Shown here: positions 33,901 through 42,820 of the stretch, in pieces
How positions within the stretch are numbered: the stretch's first letter is position 1
Layout: every line of letters starts with the position of its first letter
Origin: RUG563 sp045590215
Lineage (GTDB): Bacteria > Bacillota > Clostridia > Christensenellales > Aristaeellaceae
NCBI GenBank assembly: GCA_045590215.1
Contig: JAZNQO010000011.1
Span: forward strand, 1 to 64,000
Direction of reading: 5' to 3'
DNA: 64,000 bases
Program-made: the position numbers and the translations under genes
Notes under the pieces: model-generated
What the model saw: only the letters and a program-made list of their open reading frames with translations
Told to the model about the DNA's origin: nothing
Database searches by the model: none

Positions 33901-36900
33901 CTCCTTTGGCACCCAGGTAGCACCCAGTCGCACATCAATTTCAGCAGCTTCCAGATCCTTAGGCTGTGCCTTTTCCAATGCCTGTACATTGGGCAGATAC
34001 ATAGGATTGTCCAGCAATGCCATCTTCGCTTCCCGAAGCTTCTGACGCACATTCCCTGACAGGTATTCGTCTGCCGTCACATAAACAGGCAGTGATGCAG
34101 CGTTGCGGGGCTGCGGTATGGGAAAGATAACGCCGGTCAGTTCCGATACCACCTGGTCTTCTGTCTTCCCTGTCAGCTGTGCCATGTAGCCCAGATCCAC
34201 ACCGGCCCGTTCTCCGATACTGACGGCCAATGCTTCTGCTGCGGTATCGACATGATCGATCTGCCGCTGCTGCTTAATGGTACGTTTGGTGAACATATCT
34301 GCCTTACGCACCAGTTCACCTCGGTCATTGGTAATTTCCAAAGAACAAAGCAGATAGTAGGATGAATCGTCCGAAAATGCCTGTCCATTGGCTTTGGCAT
34401 TGATCAGACCGAACTTCTGGGTGAAAACATCATAGCGATCATTCAACTCTTTTTGCAGAGTCTGAATGGTTTCGTCATCCGCATCGTTCAGCTGTGCATC
34501 CATCAGTTCCCGTACCGTATCCCGAAGACCAATCATGCCCTTTACCCGTTCCTGAGCTGTCTGGTTCAGTCTTGGCTTCACCATAATAGAATTTTCACGG
34601 AAATATACCTGACCATCTACTACTGCATAGGAATAGTTGGGTACAGTAGGATCTGCAGGAATGGATTCCTGAATTTCCTCTCCTTCGGCCAGTTCCGGCA
34701 ACTCTGTTTCCGTATATTGTCCATGGATGTGCTGAACTGCCTCATGCAGCTGCTCTTCCAGAACCAGTCCTTCCATCGGAATAACCGTGAACTCGTCTTT
34801 TCCATAGGGTGTACTTGTGCTGGCTTCTTCCCCCAGAATCATTTCAGGGTGATCCACAAAATATCGGTTGATAAAGAACCCATCTTTGTTTTCCGCAAGG
34901 TACACCCAATCCGGTTCCTGCACCATGGGGCTTTCTCTCTTTTGGAAAAAGAGAATATCACTGACCACTTCAGTGCCCGCATTGGCTTTGAACGCATTGT
35001 TGGGCAATCGGATGGCACCGAGCAGATCCGCACGCTGAGCAATATAACGGCGCACTTCAGGCGATTGCTTGTCCATGGTATATCGGGAGGTCACAAAGGC
35101 AATCACGCCGCCAGGACGCACCTGATCCAGCGTTTTGGCAAAGAAATAATCGTGGATGGAGAAGCCCAGTTTGTTGTAGGCACGGTCGTTCACCTGATAA
35201 TGCCCGAAAGGTACATTACCTACTGCCAGGTCAAAGAAATCGCGTTTGTTTGTAGTTTCAAAGCCGGCAACAGTAATATCTGCTTTGGGATAAAGCTGTT
35301 TCGCTATCCGTCCGGATAGGTCATCCAGTTCTACACCATACAGTCGGCTGTTTTCCATTTCCTCCGGCAGCATGCCAAAGAAATTCCCCACACCCATGGC
35401 AGGTTCCAGAATGTTTCCGTTCCTGAATCCCATATTGCCAACTGCCTCATAAATGGCTTTGATGATAGCAGGGCTGGTGAAATGGGCATTGAGGGTGGAT
35501 CCCTGTGCGGATTGATATTCTTCCGGTGTCAATAGGCTTCTCAGTTCCAGATATTCATTTGCCCATGTGGGCTTATTGGCATCAAAGGCATCGGCCAGAC
35601 CGCCCCATCCAACATAGCGGGACATTTTTTCCTGTTCTTCGGGAGTAGCCGGGCGATTCTCAGATTCTACAGTCCGCAAAACCTTGATAGCTTCAATATT
35701 CGCCTGGTATTTGGTTTTGGGACCGCCCACACCCAAATCGGGATCGGTAATCCGAAAGTTTTCGACAGCAGGAAGAGCTTTTTCTTGCTCCCTGAAATCC
35801 AGTTTTTCGACAACAATATCAAATGCTGTACCGTTCTGTTCAGCCGGATAAACAGCCTCCACTTCCGAAGTATAGTCTCTGGGTTCATCCCGGCGAATGA
35901 AGTCAGCCACCGTCATCTCAAAACCCTCAAAAGCCATGGCATCATTCAGGTCGATATAGCCTTCTTCCGGGAACTGAATGGGTTTCTTGGTGAGGATACT
36001 GCCAAAGTGATTGACCGTTACAGACGGTTCCAAACGAGCAGGATTTCCATTGTCATCTTCTCGGATATCATAGGTATACAGAAAATCCGGAAGTCTGGTC
36101 CGATCAAAACGACCATTTGAGAACAATGCTTCCTGATCCGCGATTTCCATCAGCTGATAACAAGTGGGATCTAAAAGAGGATTGACTGCATCCGCTTCCT
36201 CTATCATCTTTCTGATAACAGAAATAGGTTCCACCCGGAAGATGGGAAAACCGGCAGAATTGGCAAAAGTGATATCCTGAAAGTTCACACTGCCGCTCTG
36301 GAGATTTACACGATCCACAAGAAATGTGCGGCCATCCATTTCAAAAGTAGTTTCATCCGGTATCAGGTATTGCTTTGCAAATTCTTCATCCGAAAGCATG
36401 GAATTTTCAGCATCCTGTACACTTTGCTGGACTTCTTGAATAAATGGACTGTTTTCCAGCTTCTCCGGATCCACTACTTCACCATTTTCAATACCGGCTT
36501 CTGCCAACCTTTCCCGAATGTATTCCACATCCAGTTCTTCATCCGGTATCTCCTGTCTTTGTTCCAGCTCTTCTTTTTCTGCCTGAGAAAGGTAGCGATC
36601 GGTTTGGATCAGTTTTTCAATGCGGCTGACCACATTGTTCCAGTTCATTCGCACCGGGTCACAATTCTGTTTGGTGTATGAAATGCCCTTACCACCGTGA
36701 TCTTCGCTGCTCATAGCAGCACCGGACAGCGCCGGAGAATGACCGCCGATACCATATTCCTGCTTCAGAAAATCCTGTTTTTCCTTGGGTGTATGCGGTT
36801 CAGTCAAATACGCATGAATTCGCATTTTCCCCAGAGAAACACCGCTGCCCCTTGTCAGGTCAGCATCCACTTCATCTTCTGTGATAAACGGTTTTAGGTT

Positions 36901-38772
36901 TGATATTTCCGTAAGTTCTGAAGTATAGTGCAGTCTATCCGTCAAAAGATCTTCCAGTCGTGACTGGATTTCCATAAAGCGATGATTGCGAAACCGCATC
37001 AGGGAACGATCTTCCAGATAGGCATCATAGAATGTACGATATTCCTCCAAAATCACTGACACCTGTTCAGGATCATGGAGTGCCTGGGCAATCCTTTCCG
37101 TTGCATCCGGGAAACCGCCTTCACGCAAGGAACGAAGCGTTTCCAGATGGTTTTGTTCTCTGGCAGTGTCGCTCATATCTGTTACCAGATACCAAAGGCT
37201 TTCAGCCAGCTTTTTCTGTTCATAGCCGTGGGCTTCAGCCAGTTCCACATTGGTGGCAAATTGACCCACATCCAGCAAAGCATCAATCCGCCTTACTGCA
37301 TCTTCCCATGCAATGATCTGTGCGGAACGCACATGCCGGACAGCTGTTCCCTGTGCCAGACGAATACCATCTTCGTCATACCACACAGAAATACGGCCCT
37401 GATTGGTTTCAAAGCCATTCCCTCCATGATATACACGCTTGAGGAATGCAGTTTTGCTCTCCAAACTTTTCTGTCTGGAAAAGAAGTCAGCCACCATCAT
37501 TCGATGGTTCACAGTATTGCTGCCAAGACGAAAAATGTGGTCCAGGTTCTCCTGAGAAACAGAGAAAGCGAAGGGTGCATAGGCACGCTCCGCTTTCATG
37601 ATAGATGCTATTTGATTGTCTTCTGAGGGAAGTTCAGGAAAACTTTCGGTATCAAAAAAGTTCAGCTGCAGATCAATTCCTGCCGGATCACTTCCTCCGC
37701 TTGTGCTTTCAGATTGTTCATCATCCCCGTCCAGCGCATGGGATCCGTTTCCTTCAATTGTTCCGTCACGTTGTTCTGCTGCATCAGGATGGGCATCGTC
37801 TCTTCCAGATACCGGCTGGCTTGCAGGCTCACTTCCGTCAGATGTTGCACCAGTGTCCCGTTCAGCAGCATCACCTGATACATGATCTGATCCTGTTCCT
37901 GCAGATACTTCAGCCGCATCCTGCCGTACTTGTTCACCTTGCTGGAATCGGTTCTGGGCAGGCTCAGGTCCGGAAGCAGATAATCCCCCTTGCGGATATA
38001 GTTCAGTTCGCTCATGTTCTTTGCTCCTTTCTACTTGCTTTGCTATGGCTTCGATTTGCCGAAGCACATGTCCATTGATTTCACTGACGGCAGAACCCAT
38101 GGCCGTCACAGCGTTGGGTGTATTCCAGTCTGTCACATCGGCAAAATCTTCCGGCAGGAAGAATTCATCCGGTTCCAGACCGCAGCGGCTGAACAGACTG
38201 TATGCGATACTGGCTGCTGCCGCTTTCCTGAAGGACGCCCCAATCGCATAATCATCGTATCCCTCCAGACGGGTTCCGTCAATGATATGGAGCAGGGATC
38301 GCTGATGATCCTGCCAATAGTCCGCTGCTTGGTTGGATGCCACTTGTAAAAGCTGAGTCGGCAGCCCAAGAGAAGCAGGAATTGAATACTCTGTTTCCAG
38401 CATGGATGTCACTGCCTGCTCATTCTCCTCATTCACCTTCCAGAAGAAAGGGGTCAGTGAAATGCGCCGGGTTCCGGTGTCTGCAATGTCAAAAACATAG
38501 CTCAGCGTAGGATCTTGATTCTGCATCTTGATAAGTCCGATCCCTTTGGAACCTCTGCGAACATACCGGTGCATGGCATCATTCCATACATCATAGGAAG
38601 CACACGCCGTGGCTTCCGGGCGTTGGGCATAGATCAATACCTGATCATTGAATGGGTATTTATAGAGCCTTGCAGCAGTCTTCAGATAATCCGTCCACTG
38701 CTGATGGCCCAATATAATTCTGCCAGTGGTTTGCGTTGCCAACTGGAGAAGAGCCAGGGTCTTATCTGTCAT
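30937..38772 (-). CDS. Giant N6-methylase / SNF2-type helicase of conjugative elements (2611 aa)
   Basis: The ATG at 38772 follows AAAGGAT. An N-terminal ArdC/antirestriction-like region is at about 1-250 (GRIILGHQQWTDYLKTAARL). An acidic low-complexity linker covers 260-370. Element-specific domains follow, with YodL/LPD-type features at about 800-980. A methyltransferase-like domain is at about 1110-1300 (ILEPAMGVGNFFG; its motif IV is NVPFG instead of NPPY). A superfamily 2 helicase follows: Walker A HEVGAGKT near 1796, VDEAHAYKN near 1961 and the arginine motif QRAGRIVRQGN near 2296. A coiled coil ends the chain. Homologues are found in nearly all Tn1549-type elements and may counter restriction or remodel transferred DNA. 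No frameshift is seen. Confidence 0.9.
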   Translation of the reverse strand: MTDKTLALLQLATQTTGRIILGHQQWTDYLKTAARLYKYPFNDQVLIYAQRPEATACASYDVWNDAMHRYVRRGSKGIGLIKMQNQDPTLSYVFDIADTGTRRISLTPFFWKVNEENEQAVTSMLETEYSIPASLGLPTQLLQVASNQAADYWQDHQRSLLHIIDGTRLEGYDDYAIGASFRKAAAASIAYSLFSRCGLEPDEFFLPEDFADVTDWNTPNAVTAMGSAVSEINGHVLRQIEAIAKQVERSKEHERTELYPQGGLSASGPEPAQNRFQQGEQVRQDAAEVSAGTGSDHVSGDAAERDTGATSDGSEPASQPVSGRDDAHPDAAEQRDGTIEGNGSHALDGDDEQSESTSGGSDPAGIDLQLNFFDTESFPELPSEDNQIASIMKAERAYAPFAFSVSQENLDHIFRLGSNTVNHRMMVADFFSRQKSLESKTAFLKRVYHGGNGFETNQGRISVWYDEDGIRLAQGTAVRHVRSAQIIAWEDAVRRIDALLDVGQFATNVELAEAHGYEQKKLAESLWYLVTDMSDTAREQNHLETLRSLREGGFPDATERIAQALHDPEQVSVILEEYRTFYDAYLEDRSLMRFRNHRFMEIQSRLEDLLTDRLHYTSELTEISNLKPFITEDEVDADLTRGSGVSLGKMRIHAYLTEPHTPKEKQDFLKQEYGIGGHSPALSGAAMSSEDHGGKGISYTKQNCDPVRMNWNNVVSRIEKLIQTDRYLSQAEKEELEQRQEIPDEELDVEYIRERLAEAGIENGEVVDPEKLENSPFIQEVQQSVQDAENSMLSDEEFAKQYLIPDETTFEMDGRTFLVDRVNLQSGSVNFQDITFANSAGFPIFRVEPISVIRKMIEEADAVNPLLDPTCYQLMEIADQEALFSNGRFDRTRLPDFLYTYDIREDDNGNPARLEPSVTVNHFGSILTKKPIQFPEEGYIDLNDAMAFEGFEMTVADFIRRDEPRDYTSEVEAVYPAEQNGTAFDIVVEKLDFREQEKALPAVENFRITDPDLGVGGPKTKYQANIEAIKVLRTVESENRPATPEEQEKMSRYVGWGGLADAFDANKPTWANEYLELRSLLTPEEYQSAQGSTLNAHFTSPAIIKAIYEAVGNMGFRNGNILEPAMGVGNFFGMLPEEMENSRLYGVELDDLSGRIAKQLYPKADITVAGFETTNKRDFFDLAVGNVPFGHYQVNDRAYNKLGFSIHDYFFAKTLDQVRPGGVIAFVTSRYTMDKQSPEVRRYIAQRADLLGAIRLPNNAFKANAGTEVVSDILFFQKRESPMVQEPDWVYLAENKDGFFINRYFVDHPEMILGEEASTSTPYGKDEFTVIPMEGLVLEEQLHEAVQHIHGQYTETELPELAEGEEIQESIPADPTVPNYSYAVVDGQVYFRENSIMVKPRLNQTAQERVKGMIGLRDTVRELMDAQLNDADDETIQTLQKELNDRYDVFTQKFGLINAKANGQAFSDDSSYYLLCSLEITNDRGELVRKADMFTKRTIKQQRQIDHVDTAAEALAVSIGERAGVDLGYMAQLTGKTEDQVVSELTGVIFPIPQPRNAASLPVYVTADEYLSGNVRQKLREAKMALLDNPMYLPNVQALEKAQPKDLEAAEIDVRLGATWVPKEYIQQFMHETLNTPFYHRRRIRVNYSSHTAEWNISSKSLISMSDVAAYVTYGTTRASAYRILEDTLNLRDVRIYDVITDPDGKEKRVLNQKETTLAQQKQQAIKDAFRDWVWKDPDRRHVLVDRYNELFNSTRLREFDGQHIPFSGMNPEIMLREHQRNAVAHILYGGNTLLAHEVGAGKTFEMIAAAMESKRLGLCQKAMFVVPNHLTEQWASEFLRLYPSANILVTTKKDFEKHQRQKFCSRIATGDYDAVIIGHSQFERIPISQERQERFIEDQIQEITEGIDELKRSYGEQFTIKQLMKTKKQLEVRLSKLQADDKKDNVVTFEQLGVDRLYVDEAHAYKNLFLYTKMRNVAGLSTSEAQKSSDMFLKCRYMDEVTDGRGIVFATGTPVSNSMTELYTMQRYLQYGSLKKNSLTHFDAWASTFGETSTAIELAPEGTGYRARTRFAKFFNLPELMTIFKEVADIKTADQLHLPTPKANYETVVVKPSDLQQEMVAALSERAAEVHSGNVDPSVDNMLKITSDGRKLGLDQRLINPLLPDDPGSKVNACVNNIHRIWEDGKAERLTQLVFCDISTPKATAGAENQDFSVYDDIRTKLIERGVPAAEIAFIHDANTEQKKKDIFARVRSGDVRVLLGSTAKMGAGTNVQDRLIALHDLDCPWRPGDLEQRAGRIVRQGNMNPEVHVYRYVTEGTFDAYLWQTIENKQKFISQIMSSKSPVRSCDDLDETALSYAEIKALCAGDPRIKEKMDLDVDVARLRLMKADHQSKQFRLEDQLLTYFPQAIEKHKASIDGFQQDLKLLEAHPLPEKDFIGMEIQGVQIQDKEAAGEAILAACKHVTITEDMKIGYYRGFQMTLTYDAFSQQYAMILKGTMSHRAELGTDARGNLVRIENTLNAISGRIVTAEAQVNNLQQQMEAAKEELAKPFPQEAELKQKSERLSELDAELNMDSPKDMTKEKTSIMEAIKKPGVSATESINKRRYEEVL

Positions 38773-39316
38773 GCGTTATCCTTTCTCTCTTTTTCTGAGC
38801 ATCCGGTGCAATGGGTTTCATACCCTGAAGCTGTCCCAGAATGGAAGGCTTCTTTTCATCCTGCTTTCTGCCGTTATTGATGATACCATCGATCATACCA
38901 TAATCATCCTCCACAGCCATTTCAGCATTCTTCAGGTGTTCTTTCCGAAAGAAATCCGGAAGTTCATGAAAACCCACGGAATCCACATAATGTGCCGTTA
39001 CCTTACCATCCATTCGAAGTGCTATCACATCACTGACAGACATACTGTGTCCGGTAAAATCATGGGGCCTTGCAATATTAAATTTCAGATAGAGTGTTTC
39101 CAGCATATCTTCCTTGCTGCCGGCATCTTCTTTTGCCAGAATTCCGGCATAAACCGGCTCATACAGTTCCGGTTTTACTTTCAGCCCCAGTTTCTCCAGC
39201 CGCTTCATGGGTTCAAACCGATAATCACGGGTGCGGCGTTCATTTTTCAGCTGAAAAACAGCGTAGGTATCCAAAGGTGCGTTCTGAAACATTTCCAGCA
39301 TCTGTTGCTTATTCAT
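38762..39316 (-). CDS. YodL/DUF4316 domain protein
   Basis: The 184-aa product has a YodL domain at about residues 15-120 (DTYAVFQLKNERRTRDYRFE, FTGHSMSVSDVIALRMDGKV, HYVDSVGFHELPDFF). A DUF4316-type end follows (AEMAVEDDYGMIDGIINNGR) with the tail motif KPSILGQLQG. Function is unknown; it always accompanies the large methylase-helicase in this element family and overlaps that gene by 11 bases. AGAAAGGATAAC precedes the ATG. Confidence 0.85.
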   Translation of the reverse strand: MNKQQMLEMFQNAPLDTYAVFQLKNERRTRDYRFEPMKRLEKLGLKVKPELYEPVYAGILAKEDAGSKEDMLETLYLKFNIARPHDFTGHSMSVSDVIALRMDGKVTAHYVDSVGFHELPDFFRKEHLKNAEMAVEDDYGMIDGIINNGRKQDEKKPSILGQLQGMKPIAPDAQKKRERITHDR

Positions 39317-39339
39317 ATAAGTTATCCTTTCTGATAGAA

Positions 39340-39367
39340 AAGGGCACCCCTTCTCTGAGGTGCCCAG
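39340..39367 (-). terminator. Terminator after topoisomerase III
   Basis: GGGCACC and GGTGCCC form a perfect 7-bp stem followed by TTTTCT on the minus strand. It starts about 9 bases after the stop at 39374. Confidence 0.75.
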
Positions 39368-39373
39368 TTTATT

Positions 39374-41470
39374 TTACTGTTTGGATGTACCACTGAACTC
39401 GACGGAAAAATGAGGCTTGCCATCTTCCAGTACTTTCAGTACCAAGGTTGCATCATATACTTTACCTGTTTTGGGAGACATAAATCCCTGGACCCAAACC
39501 TGATGGTTATCCAGCAGTTTTCGCACCTGCTCCCGGTTCAGGGTAATGCCGTGCCCCTTAAGGAATTTGTTGTCATGCCAGATGGCAAAGGAGCACTTGG
39601 GATTGGAGCAGAAATAGCCGCGGTTTTTTTCCTGAACGGGTTTATCGCAATGAGGGCAATTACCCACCACAGTTTCCTGCCTTACGAAAATGGACGGCAT
39701 TTCTTCCACCGGTTTTGCGTTCTTCACCATGGTTTCCATGAATTGATGAATATCATTCATAAAGTTCTTTGCTTTCTCTTCTCCTCTTTCCACCTTCTTC
39801 AGTTTCTTCTCCCATTCTGCGGTCATCAAGGGCGAAGTCAACTCTTCCGGAAGCACGGCAATCGTAGCCATGCCTTTTTTCGTTGGCACCAGATGCTTGT
39901 TTCCTTTTTCACCATTGCGTTCCACATATTCCGTGCGGATCAATTTTTCCAGAATATCAGCTCTGGTAGCCGGTGTGCCCAGACCATGCCGTTCCGTATC
40001 TGCCGGCATATTTTCCTTACCAGCTGCTTCCATAGCTGCAAGTAAAGTATCGTCCGTATAGCGTTTGGGCGGTGCTGTTTTTCCCTCCTGAACCGACGCC
40101 AGTACAGGATGGAACACTTTTCCCACTTCGCATTCGGGAAGCAGATTGTCTTCATCCTTCACATCCCGGCGCAATCGGTGACCCATGCTGCCATAATAGG
40201 TTTCCCTGGGAATCTTCCAGCCCATCCGGGTTACACGCTTTCCACGAGTTTTGAAGGTGTCATCCCTACATTTCAGGGTCAGTTCCGTTTCTTCGTACTC
40301 ATGAGGATCTCCCACTGCACAAAGCAGACGATTGGCAACCAGCTGCATAATATCCCGTTCACCGGCAGGCAATTCTGTCCAATCATTTTCAAGAAAATGA
40401 AGCGTGGGAATGATGGCGTGATGATCGGTCACTCTACTGTCACGAATCACATTTTCAACATGAACAGGCAGATCAATACCGGCTGTATAGGGAAACTTCT
40501 GGGCCAACTTTCGTACAAATACAGGGAGGTTCTCCTGCATATCACGGGTCAGATACTGACTGTCCGTCCGGGGATAAGAAAGCAGCTGCTTCTCATACAG
40601 GTTCTGGGCATAGTCAAGGGTTTGCTGAGCGGTATAGCCAAAGAGTCTGTTGGCTTCCCGTTGCAGCAGCGTCAGATCATACAGTCTGGGTGGTTGCTCC
40701 GTACGCTTTTTCTTATCCACATACTGAACAAAGGCACTTTCCTGATTGCACTTGGCCGCAATCTGCTCTGCTTGCAGCCGATCCCGAAGCCGTTCCGTCT
40801 GCGCCTTGAAACCACAGTTGATTTGCACTTTATAGATCGCCTCCTCCTGAAAAGCACGGATAACCTTTTCCCGTTCAACAATCAGTGCCAAGGTCGGCGT
40901 CATTACCCTGCCAACAGTCAGTTTCGTACCATACAGAACGGAATACAGCCGGGTAGCATTGATGCCGACCAGCCAGTCCGCTTTCATCCTGCACAAGGCC
41001 GCTTCATACAGGGGGTCGAACAAATGACCATCCTTCAGATTCTGAAAACCTTCCAGAATGGCTTTCCGCTCCATGGAGGAAATCCAGAGCCGTTTCACCG
41101 TTTTGTGACACCCACTGGCTTCATATACCAGACGGAAAATCAGTTCACCCTCCCTTCCTGCATCCGTAGCACAAACGATGTATTCATAGGCAGGATCATT
41201 CATCAGGGCAACCAAAGCATTGTACTGTGCTTTCGTCCCTTCTTTCACGCTGAAGCGATACTGATCCGGCAAAATGGGCAAATCCCCCTTCCGCCAGTTC
41301 AAATACCGTTCATTATACACATGGGCTTCTGCCAGCCCAATCAAATGGCCAATGCACCAACTGACCACACATTCATCTCCTTTCAAATGGGTTCTCATAT
41401 TTTCATTCGCACCAAGAACTGCCGCAATACTCCTTGCGACACTGGGCTTTTCAGTAATCACCAAATACAT
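39374..41470 (-). CDS. topB: DNA topoisomerase III (TopB type)
   Basis: The 698-aa product shows the TOPRIM domain (MYLVITEKPSVARSIAAVLG; metal motif DAGREGELI). The type IA core follows, with the catalytic Tyr299 in LSYPRTDSQYL. Further conserved blocks are SMERKAILEGF, RHGLGTPATRADILEKL and a C-terminal zinc finger (CPHCDKPVQ ... CSNPKC). It relaxes and decatenates DNA through a single-strand passage and is thought to resolve intermediates during transfer or replication of the element. AAAGGAG precedes the ATG. It lies between two terminators, which suggests separate transcription. Confidence 0.95.
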   Translation of the reverse strand: MYLVITEKPSVARSIAAVLGANENMRTHLKGDECVVSWCIGHLIGLAEAHVYNERYLNWRKGDLPILPDQYRFSVKEGTKAQYNALVALMNDPAYEYIVCATDAGREGELIFRLVYEASGCHKTVKRLWISSMERKAILEGFQNLKDGHLFDPLYEAALCRMKADWLVGINATRLYSVLYGTKLTVGRVMTPTLALIVEREKVIRAFQEEAIYKVQINCGFKAQTERLRDRLQAEQIAAKCNQESAFVQYVDKKKRTEQPPRLYDLTLLQREANRLFGYTAQQTLDYAQNLYEKQLLSYPRTDSQYLTRDMQENLPVFVRKLAQKFPYTAGIDLPVHVENVIRDSRVTDHHAIIPTLHFLENDWTELPAGERDIMQLVANRLLCAVGDPHEYEETELTLKCRDDTFKTRGKRVTRMGWKIPRETYYGSMGHRLRRDVKDEDNLLPECEVGKVFHPVLASVQEGKTAPPKRYTDDTLLAAMEAAGKENMPADTERHGLGTPATRADILEKLIRTEYVERNGEKGNKHLVPTKKGMATIAVLPEELTSPLMTAEWEKKLKKVERGEEKAKNFMNDIHQFMETMVKNAKPVEEMPSIFVRQETVVGNCPHCDKPVQEKNRGYFCSNPKCSFAIWHDNKFLKGHGITLNREQVRKLLDNHQVWVQGFMSPKTGKVYDATLVLKVLEDGKPHFSVEFSGTSKQ

Positions 41471-41491
41471 AATTTCTCCTTTCTTGCATAG

Positions 41492-41520
41492 AAAAAGGCC
41501 AGAACCTTTCGATTCCGGCC
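41492..41520 (-). terminator. Terminator of the DUF4143 ATPase gene
   Basis: The minus-strand stem GGCCgGAA / TTCtGGCC is followed by TTTTTC. It begins about 16 bases after the stop at 41537. Confidence 0.7.
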
Positions 41521-41536
41521 CATGGACAAACCTATT

Positions 41537-42736
41537 TTATTTTCGAATCAACCATTCCAAAGCATTTACTCGGCGGATGCCGTCGTAATCAGCATCAGGA
41601 TCATCATCCAGCGTGAGTATAAACTTTGGATAATGGTCGTGGATGCGCTGCAGGGGACGCAATTCTCTGAGCAAAGTGTTTTCATCCCGAACACTTGCTG
41701 CCACCTGAATATACTGTGTTCCTTCCTGAGTAACGGCAACAAAATCCACTTCATATTCATCCATTTTTCCGATAGATACGTCATATCCGCGCCGCAGCAA
41801 TTCCAGATACACTACATTTTCCACCAGATGGCCGGTATCCAGATTTTTTCTGCCCAGCAGGAAAAAGCGGAGTCCGATATCAACTGCATAATATTTTTCC
41901 AGGGTTTTCAGATGCTGCTTACCGCGAATATCAAAACGCTTTGCCTGATAAACAATGTAACTATCCTGAAATGCCGCCAGATATTTTTCCACGGTACGAA
42001 CATCAATTTTCCGACCTTCGGATGTCATGGTGTCCGCAATCTTTTTGGTGGATATGGGACTGCCGGTACTGCTGTACACAAACCGCAGAATACTTTCCAG
42101 AATCATAGGATCCGCATTCTTCAGCCTGCCCAGCACGTCTTTCAGTACAACCGTATGGTAAATACCGCTTAGGTATTCTTCAATGGCTTTTTGATCACCA
42201 TTCAGTTCGGTCACGTATGGGAAAGAACTGGTTTCAAGATATTCCCGGTACTTCCTTCCCAGATCCGAAGTATTTCCTGTCCATTCAACATATTCGGAAA
42301 AAGAAAGCGGCAGCATATCAATGGTCACATATCGACCGGACAAATGAGTGGCCAGTTCGCCGGACAGCATATACGCATTGGAACCGGTAATATACAGGTC
42401 CAGATTTTTCCGCAGGAATAAACTATCCACCATGGGAGGGAAGTTTTCAATGTTCTGGATTTCATCAATGAATACATATGTTTTTTTCGCTGAAGCAGCT
42501 GCTTTCTCCACAATAAAATTGTGCAGCTTCATCGGATCGCGATATTCATAATTTGAAAAGTCCTCCAGATTCACAGAAATCATTCTGTCTTCCGGAACAC
42601 CCTGCTTTCGCAATTCCTGCTGAAACAATTCCATTAAGGTGGATTTTCCACATCTGCGAATACCGGTAATCACTTTGATCACCTGCTTATCTTGCCAGCG
42701 CTTCAAAGCATTCAGGTATTCTTTTCTTTCGATCAT
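41537..42736 (-). CDS. AAA ATPase with DUF4143 domain, probable self-contained insertion
   Basis: The 399-aa product has a Walker A motif in VITGIRRCGKSTLMELF, a Walker B in YVFIDEIQN and sensor-like LYITGSNAYML. A winged-helix/DUF4143 region follows (ILRFVYSSTGSPISTKKIAD) and a C-terminal nuclease-like fold typical of this family (LVENVVYLELLRRGYDV, YEVDFVAVT). Such ATPases are widespread and linked by some to toxin-antitoxin or defence functions; none is established. It is not a usual member of the Tn1549 gene order. It has its own promoter (42760-42788), ribosome site (AAGGAGGG) and terminator, so it looks like an added gene. Confidence 0.85.
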   Translation of the reverse strand: MIERKEYLNALKRWQDKQVIKVITGIRRCGKSTLMELFQQELRKQGVPEDRMISVNLEDFSNYEYRDPMKLHNFIVEKAAASAKKTYVFIDEIQNIENFPPMVDSLFLRKNLDLYITGSNAYMLSGELATHLSGRYVTIDMLPLSFSEYVEWTGNTSDLGRKYREYLETSSFPYVTELNGDQKAIEEYLSGIYHTVVLKDVLGRLKNADPMILESILRFVYSSTGSPISTKKIADTMTSEGRKIDVRTVEKYLAAFQDSYIVYQAKRFDIRGKQHLKTLEKYYAVDIGLRFFLLGRKNLDTGHLVENVVYLELLRRGYDVSIGKMDEYEVDFVAVTQEGTQYIQVAASVRDENTLLRELRPLQRIHDHYPKFILTLDDDPDADYDGIRRVNALEWLIRK

Positions 42737-42759
42737 GCCAATCCCTCCTTCACAGCAGT

Positions 42760-42788
42760 ATTATATGCAAAAAATATAAAAAAATCAA
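42760..42788 (-). promoter_or_regulatory. Strong sigma-A-type promoter for the DUF4143 ATPase
   Basis: On the minus strand TTGATT (42788-42783) and TATAAT (42765-42760) are separated by exactly 17 A/T-rich bases, 24 bases before the start codon at 42736. Confidence 0.75.
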
Positions 42789-42820
42789 TACTTTTTGCAT
42801 TTCAATGTTGTTTTCAGAAA

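Noticed and set aside
40109..41491. 460-aa plus-strand open frame opposite topB
   Set aside because: It is the reverse-strand shadow of the topoisomerase gene, without a ribosome site or domain.
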